Source: Sparassis latifolia (taxonomy: Eukaryota > Basidiomycota > Agaricomycetes > Polyporales > Sparassidaceae). Taken from it: 64,000 bases of DNA. The DNA lies in assembly GCA_018466975.1 (NCBI GenBank), contig CM031557.1:868001-932000 (forward strand), given 5' to 3'. The translations under genes and the position numbers were made by a program. The notes under the pieces are model-generated. The model ran no database searches, had not been told where the DNA came from, and worked only from the letters and a program-made list of their open reading frames with translations. Shown piece after piece: positions 59,241 through 64,000 of the stretch; positions within the stretch are counted from its first letter, which is position 1, and each line of letters starts with the position of its first letter.

Positions 59241-62200
59241 TTTTGGTTGGTGTTGAGAGAGTGTGTTCGGAGAGCTGAGCAGCTGGATAAGGCGGAAAAC
59301 TTGGAACTGGAGAATTGAGAGAGGTGCGTCCCCCTCTTTATATGTTCTCCGTGCGAACGCAATTGCTGCCAATATACTTTTTATTCAGTAATTTTGTGAT
59401 TATTTTCAGGCTCGGGATTTGAGTGGATGGTACGACGGAGACCGTACGGCGCCTTGCACCTGAGCTAGGATCAGCATCTTTGACAAAATCGCGGTCACTG
59501 GATTCCAATGGGCGCATGCCAGTCGACGTAAGTGCCTGAATGGTAGGCTTCTTCCGTTCATGAATCACTCGCGTATGTCGTTGACTTGCCATTATGGCCG
59601 ATTCTTCTCCGTCATGTCGTACAGGGAAGCTGAGCGGCGAAGTTGCGGAACACAGTGTGAAAGGCTCCTGTAACCAAGTGACGCAGCGAAAGAAGAATAT
59701 ATTCACCTTTGTTAGGAAGCCACACAGCAACATTCCGGGTTTCAAAGCTTTTCGACGAAGGGCTGTGAGAGAACCCCAGGTACTTCGGCGACACCGCCGC
59801 CGCCAGGGACTGGCTCGGTAATGCCCGACTAACTTTCCCGTGTACACTTACGTACCCCAATAATTGCTCTCAGCTCGGTCACAACCCCGACACAAGAAAT
59901 GCACATACCGGTTTTGGTCTGTGGAATACCCGGACGGCGTCAAAGCCACGACCCTGCGGTTTCAGCTTGCCTCCCGTGTTCGTCGTCGAACCCAAGCAGC
60001 ATCTGGACATACCTAGCTTTGGTTCGGGAACGTCTCGTATATGTCTCATGCCCGTCGTTTCCCGCGCACTGTCGGAACATGTCTTCTATGAGGTTCTTCT
60101 ATGCGTGTTGACACATGCATATGAAGGAAGTTCATAATGGTGGCCGGGCCACGGAGCGATCTGGTTGACTCATCGTGGGCGAGTCGAGACAAAAGCTAAA
60201 TCTCGCCTGATTGGTCCAGGTGTCGAAGCAGATGGTCGCTGATTCGTTCCGTTCTCTTGTCTGGATAGTGCCGCCCATTGGCTCAGGCTGTCGGGTATGC
60301 TGGCCAATGAACTCGCTGTATTTGGGGGTCGCAACCTCTAATCAGAGCGTTGCAGCTCACCCTTGTGTGTCGCCTTTGGGTCTCTTCAATTCCCCGTGTT
60401 CACCATGGTCTTTATTGACAAGCCGTTCGTCATTACCAGGACAGGCTGCAATTTGCTTCAAGTGTTGATTCCCATCCATCTTCAGTCAAGGTAAAAGGAA
60501 AACCTTCCCCATTCATCCCCGACACAATGTATTTCTTTCTGCTGCAGTTCCTTGCTGTGCTTGTGGTATAAATACTAGTCTGGTCCTGGGAACCTGCATG
60601 TCGGCAGTGACTGCTTGTGCCCCTGCACTTGAAGAGTTCCCTTCAGGCTTGGACAGAAAGAATGATGGCGCTGTCGTTACTCTTGGACAGAGACCGGTGA
60701 GTACACTCAGTTATACCGGAAGCATGTTTTCCTCGTGGATATTATGTGCGTACCATGCAGTTTGCGGCAGTATTTTACTGTGATTAATGTTGGCAGGGCT
60801 ATATAATACGACCACTCGGTCGCGGATAAGACTCAGCCTAGGGTTAGGGTCACTGCTGCTATGATGTTCTTTGCTGGAAATATTCAAGTCCGTCCCATTG
60901 GCTTCATACCGTCTATCAGTAACCAGTGATGCACAAGCAGCTTCAGCTGTATCATACGCCGCAGGTGTCTGTATGCCGGGTAGCTCTTCGTCAGTAACAC
61001 GTCGCGCACCCTGGGATTTTCTGCGAGGACTGTCTTCATCATACTGACCTGTTCTGTGTATTCATTTAATCGTTGAATCGAGCTATGCACACCACGGAGT
61101 CCGTCCGCTCCTCCACTTTTCCAGGTTGTGGCCAAAGAGTGTTATTAATCAGCCGACACAGTGATCGCCACGCTCGACGGCTCCTGCATCTTCCGCTTTC
61201 CTTCAGAAACACGGCGGCGGGTTTTCGTGTTGCGACGTTTTAGCATCAGAAGCTTGACTTGCTCATGGCTCCCCGGATCTCCTTAGCGCAGGCTCGCACT
61301 GCGCTTCCGCTCACTTCCGCCCATTTCACTAGGGTCCGGAGCGTTCTGGCACTGCTCTTCCAGGAGACTTGCTACACGCCGCATGATCCGCACTATTCAC
61401 GACGCCGAGAAATTTTCACACCGATTCTCGTAGAGTCTCCGTCCGGGAGTTTGCGGACCTCTTGAAAAGCGTTGGCGAGGACAAGGAAGCTCGTTTAGTC
61501 CAGACTTTACCGCATTTATGGTAACTATGGGCGCCTCTCGCCAGACGCTGTTTCTGACTTGGTGCAACGGTTGTGTAAGAATTGCGGAAATTTTGACTTC
61601 TTCTGTCACTGTTTGTGCGGCTGGGCGCAGGAGTTGCGCTCGTCTCCGCACGAGGCGATGTCGGCAGCACGAAACGCTTCGTTCTTGTTTAGCAAGTTTA
61701 CCTTCAAATATCTGAATTTGATATTAACGCGGGTCTGTATTTTGCAATACGGTTCTGTTTGTCTTGGGGTTCTTGTTGTCTTCTGATCCTCTCGTCTCTG
61801 ATCTTTCATTGCAGGCTCGCGTGTATCTATCTGTATTTCCCTCGTCTAGCATTTTTCTCGCAGCTAAATTACGTCTAGAATGCGCGTGTGCGATGTGCGT
61901 TCGGCCATCTCTCCATGCAGGTTGATGACTGTTCCTGGCGGTATGTGTGAACGTCGGCCGTTGGGAACGAAGACCAGGCTCGTAGTGCACGCGTGTTGGC
62001 GAGCGGGCGCAACCGGCGGCTTCCCTCTAACCTCCGTCCGGAGCGCATGCTTCTAAGTCAGCTATGTGTAATAGATCTGTGGCAAAATGTCTGGCTTTGG
62101 CAGGTATCACCATTGCCTCGTGGAGCTGGCGCGAGACAGCGGAGGTCAGTAGAGCACTTCGACCCAAGTCTTGAACTGTGAGTGCGGATCTCTATGATTT

Positions 62201-62486
62201 ACTTATCGCCGCAGGATTTAGACTCACTTTCATGCATAAACCATTGTGAGACGGTACCAGCTCAGAATTCCGTGAGCTGTGCTATAGGTGCGATACATAG
62301 GTTGTGGGCGAAATCTTATCAGTGTGGCCTGAATCGTCTGACCACCAATCCAAATCTTATCAATGGGGTGGGCGGTGAGAGTGGTATTCGGGGTCTGCAG
62401 TTTCACTTTTGAGGGTTGATGTCAAAAATCCTCGATGTGGGTGCCCTTGGCTAGACCTTTTGACGGGACATCAACTGAGTCTGAGA
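59241..62486. other. Long gene-poor stretch
   Basis: About 3.2 kb without a supported gene. A TATA-like GGTATAAATAC at about 60567 precedes a short frame at 60598. A minus-strand 83-codon frame (60884-61135) has coding-like composition but no ATG at its start and no domain. Both are too weak to call. Confidence 0.4.
59336..59343 (-). promoter_or_regulatory. TATA box of the hydrophobin gene
   Basis: CATATAAAGAG on the minus strand, about 100 bases before the start codon. Confidence 0.5.
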
Positions 62487-63207
62487 TAGTCTCGGAACCA
62501 GCCGTTCTGTCAGTGCGGGCCCCCAATCGGAGAGCGAAAAACACCTGCACAGCCCGCAGACAGAACGTCTGGTGAAATTCGTATAGGCGGGGGGGGGATT
62601 GTCACATTCACGTGATCTTGACGCGTCTTTCTGCACGTCAGGCGTGTCGCGCGTCGCGTCTAGAGATGTAGGTAGCAGGTACCATGTCGTAGTACACAAT
62701 ATACCCGGACCTTCTGCATGATACCCGGACTTGCTACACCAGAGTCCTATGAGTTCTGAAAACCTCTATACCCTATTATCAGAGCTTAATGCTGGAGATC
62801 CCGTGCAGGATGATGAAGAACTTGACGACCCGGACTGGGATGAGCATAGTGCGGACTCATCTGATGACGAAGACGAAGACACTGACAATACACCTGGGCG
62901 CCAACGAGAGCCGAGTGATCCACCGCACAAGATTCGCACACGCAACTTCAAGGACATAGAAGCAGAATATGTATGAGGGGAAGATGTATCGTGATTGCTA
63001 CAGACACTACACAGAAGACGCGTACTACTACACATCGCCCGTAGGACACGTCGCCCTGACGCGCTGGTCACGAAGTGTGACAATCCCCCCCCCGCCTATA
63101 CGAATTTCACCAGACGTTCTAGGTGGTAGCTGTGCATCTCTTTTTCGCTCTCCGCTGTCAGTTTCACGTGATGCCCTGCTACCACCGAACGTCTGGTTCC
63201 GAGACTA
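62487..63207. mobile_element. Non-autonomous element, 721 bp, with long hairpin-bearing inverted repeats
   Basis: Flanked by AGTCTGAGA at 62478-62486 and 63208-63216, a perfect 9-bp target-site duplication. Both ends read inward TAGTCTCGGAACCAG and remain alignable for about 120-140 bases, up to a shared inner block CGTCTGGTGAAATTCGTATA, a run of G and ATTGTCACA. Each arm contains its own imperfect hairpin of about 20 base pairs around a loop with CGGAGAGCGAAAAA. Between the arms lies a 75-codon acidic frame (62749-62976, MSSENLYTLLSELNAGDPVQ) rich in Asp, Glu and Ser. Acidic N-termini are known in some fungal transposases, so it may be a transposase remnant. No catalytic region is present. 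The 9-bp duplication fits Mutator-like transposition. Confidence 0.82.
62749..62976 (+). other. Acidic 75-codon ORF inside the 721-bp element
   Basis: MSSENLYTLLSELNAGDPVQ, then a run of Asp/Glu/Ser, then RTRNFKDIEAEY. Possibly a surviving N-terminal piece of a transposase. It could equally be chance coding in an element that does not make protein. Confidence 0.35.
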
Positions 63208-64000
63208 AGTCTGAGACAACTGGACCAAATCGGCGTCACACGTCACACGCGATTTTTTCTGACCCTGCCAATATTTTTCTCTCGATTTTGCTGATTTTGA
63301 GAATTTTCGAAAATCACAAAAGGTCGAATTTGTCGGTCTTTTTTCTGCGGTAGCTGGAGTCCATGTGAGGCGAAATCAAGCAAGGGGAGTCTCTTGTCTC
63401 AACTTGTGGTGACAATCAAAAGGCGAAACTTTTAAACTTTCTACAGACCCACAGATATGAGGCTTCTCTGAAGTGGCAGAGGATATAGAAGTTTAACCTG
63501 GCTAAGTGGTGGCGGAAGCCTGGGAAGGATCTGGAAGGATATAGTCGCGGTGGAATATACCGTATACTTCTCGGCGCCTACGCTGGGTCGACGCGGAGTT
63601 GGGCGCAACGAGCCTCATGTTAGCTTCACCACATTATTAATTCACGGTATTGCTTGTTCAGAAGCCTCTCCATACTCCAAGTACTTTTCAATCTCTTCGC
63701 TGAGGAGCTATACAACGTATGAGCAATGATGCATAAACCTTAGATCGAAGAATTTTCACATTGACAGATATTATGAAGGACGCCATAAAGCAGGACAGGC
63801 CGAACGTCGAGCCACGTACCGGTACGTTTCCTTCTCAGTAGCCCATACTACTGTCTGGTGTCCTCTGATTGCGATTATGATTATTGAACAGACAGCTTTC
63901 GCCCGTTGCAGAAAATAAAATCCGAGTCATCAGCTTATTTTTTCACTTCGTGATGTCTGCATATCTCGCAGAACCATGTCCAAGCTCCAGTCATTCCGCA
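63208..64000. other. Window edge; no supported gene
   Basis: A possible two-exon reading, from an ATG at 63773 through donor GTACGT at about 63820 to an acceptor TGAACAG near 63890, gives a short peptide ending in a stop. It is too short and featureless to call, but it could belong to a gene running in from elsewhere. Confidence 0.3.

Noticed and set aside
60884..61135. 83-codon minus-strand frame with coding-like composition
   Set aside because: No ATG at its start, no plausible upstream exon and no domain. Kept only as a note.
63480..63560. tRNA-like GGCTAAGTGGTGGCGGAAGC at about 63500
   Set aside because: Resembles an A box but no GGTTCGA-type B box or acceptor stem follows at the right distance.

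Overview
This is nuclear DNA from a basidiomycete fungus, most likely an Agaricomycete and plausibly a polypore (the order is inference). Genes are split by many short GT-AG introns of about 50-70 nt. The gene set is typical of mushroom-forming fungi: a class I hydrophobin, a copper-fist regulator, several F-box proteins, and a secreted sedolisin protease family. There are no operons, CRISPR arrays or prokaryotic signals. Intron chains were built by hand. Except where a frame break is stated, each chain keeps frame at every junction and ends at a stop.

Layout, 1-13 kb: a small two-repeat protein (1383-1908), a multi-pass membrane protein with a broken 5' frame (2408-3829), alanine aminotransferase (4993-6758), the U3 snoRNP WD40 protein Rrp9 (7030-9120, minus) and a copper-fist transcription factor (10000-12103). 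13-25 kb: a tandem array of three sedolisin (S53) genes. Copy 1 is a relic, copy 2 has one 1-nt deletion, copy 3 is intact. The spacer was duplicated too, and its second copy holds a 1455-bp terminal-inverted-repeat transposon that is absent from the first. 25-41 kb: enoyl-CoA hydratase, Hikeshi/Opi10, an F-box protein, a frameshifted short-chain dehydrogenase (SDR A), a long F-box protein, AP-1 mu, a small protein with an SR-like tail, and a PQ-loop membrane protein. 41-48.8 kb: a 596-bp MITE, a low-complexity protein and a gene-poor stretch. 48.8-59.3 kb: two more F-box proteins, SDR B and SDR C flanking an NAD(P)-binding epimerase-like gene, and the hydrophobin. 59.3-64 kb: nearly gene-free, with a 721-bp inverted-repeat element.

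The single-copy genes are housekeeping: amino-acid and fatty-acid metabolism, rRNA processing, vesicle coats and Hsp70 nuclear import. The accessory part is made of local duplications (sedolisins, SDRs), the F-box genes and three non-autonomous transposons. Each transposon is flanked by a 9-10 bp target-site duplication, the signature of Mutator-like (MULE) transposition. Several otherwise good genes carry one apparent 1-nt frame break, so either pseudogene formation is common here or the assembly has indel errors.
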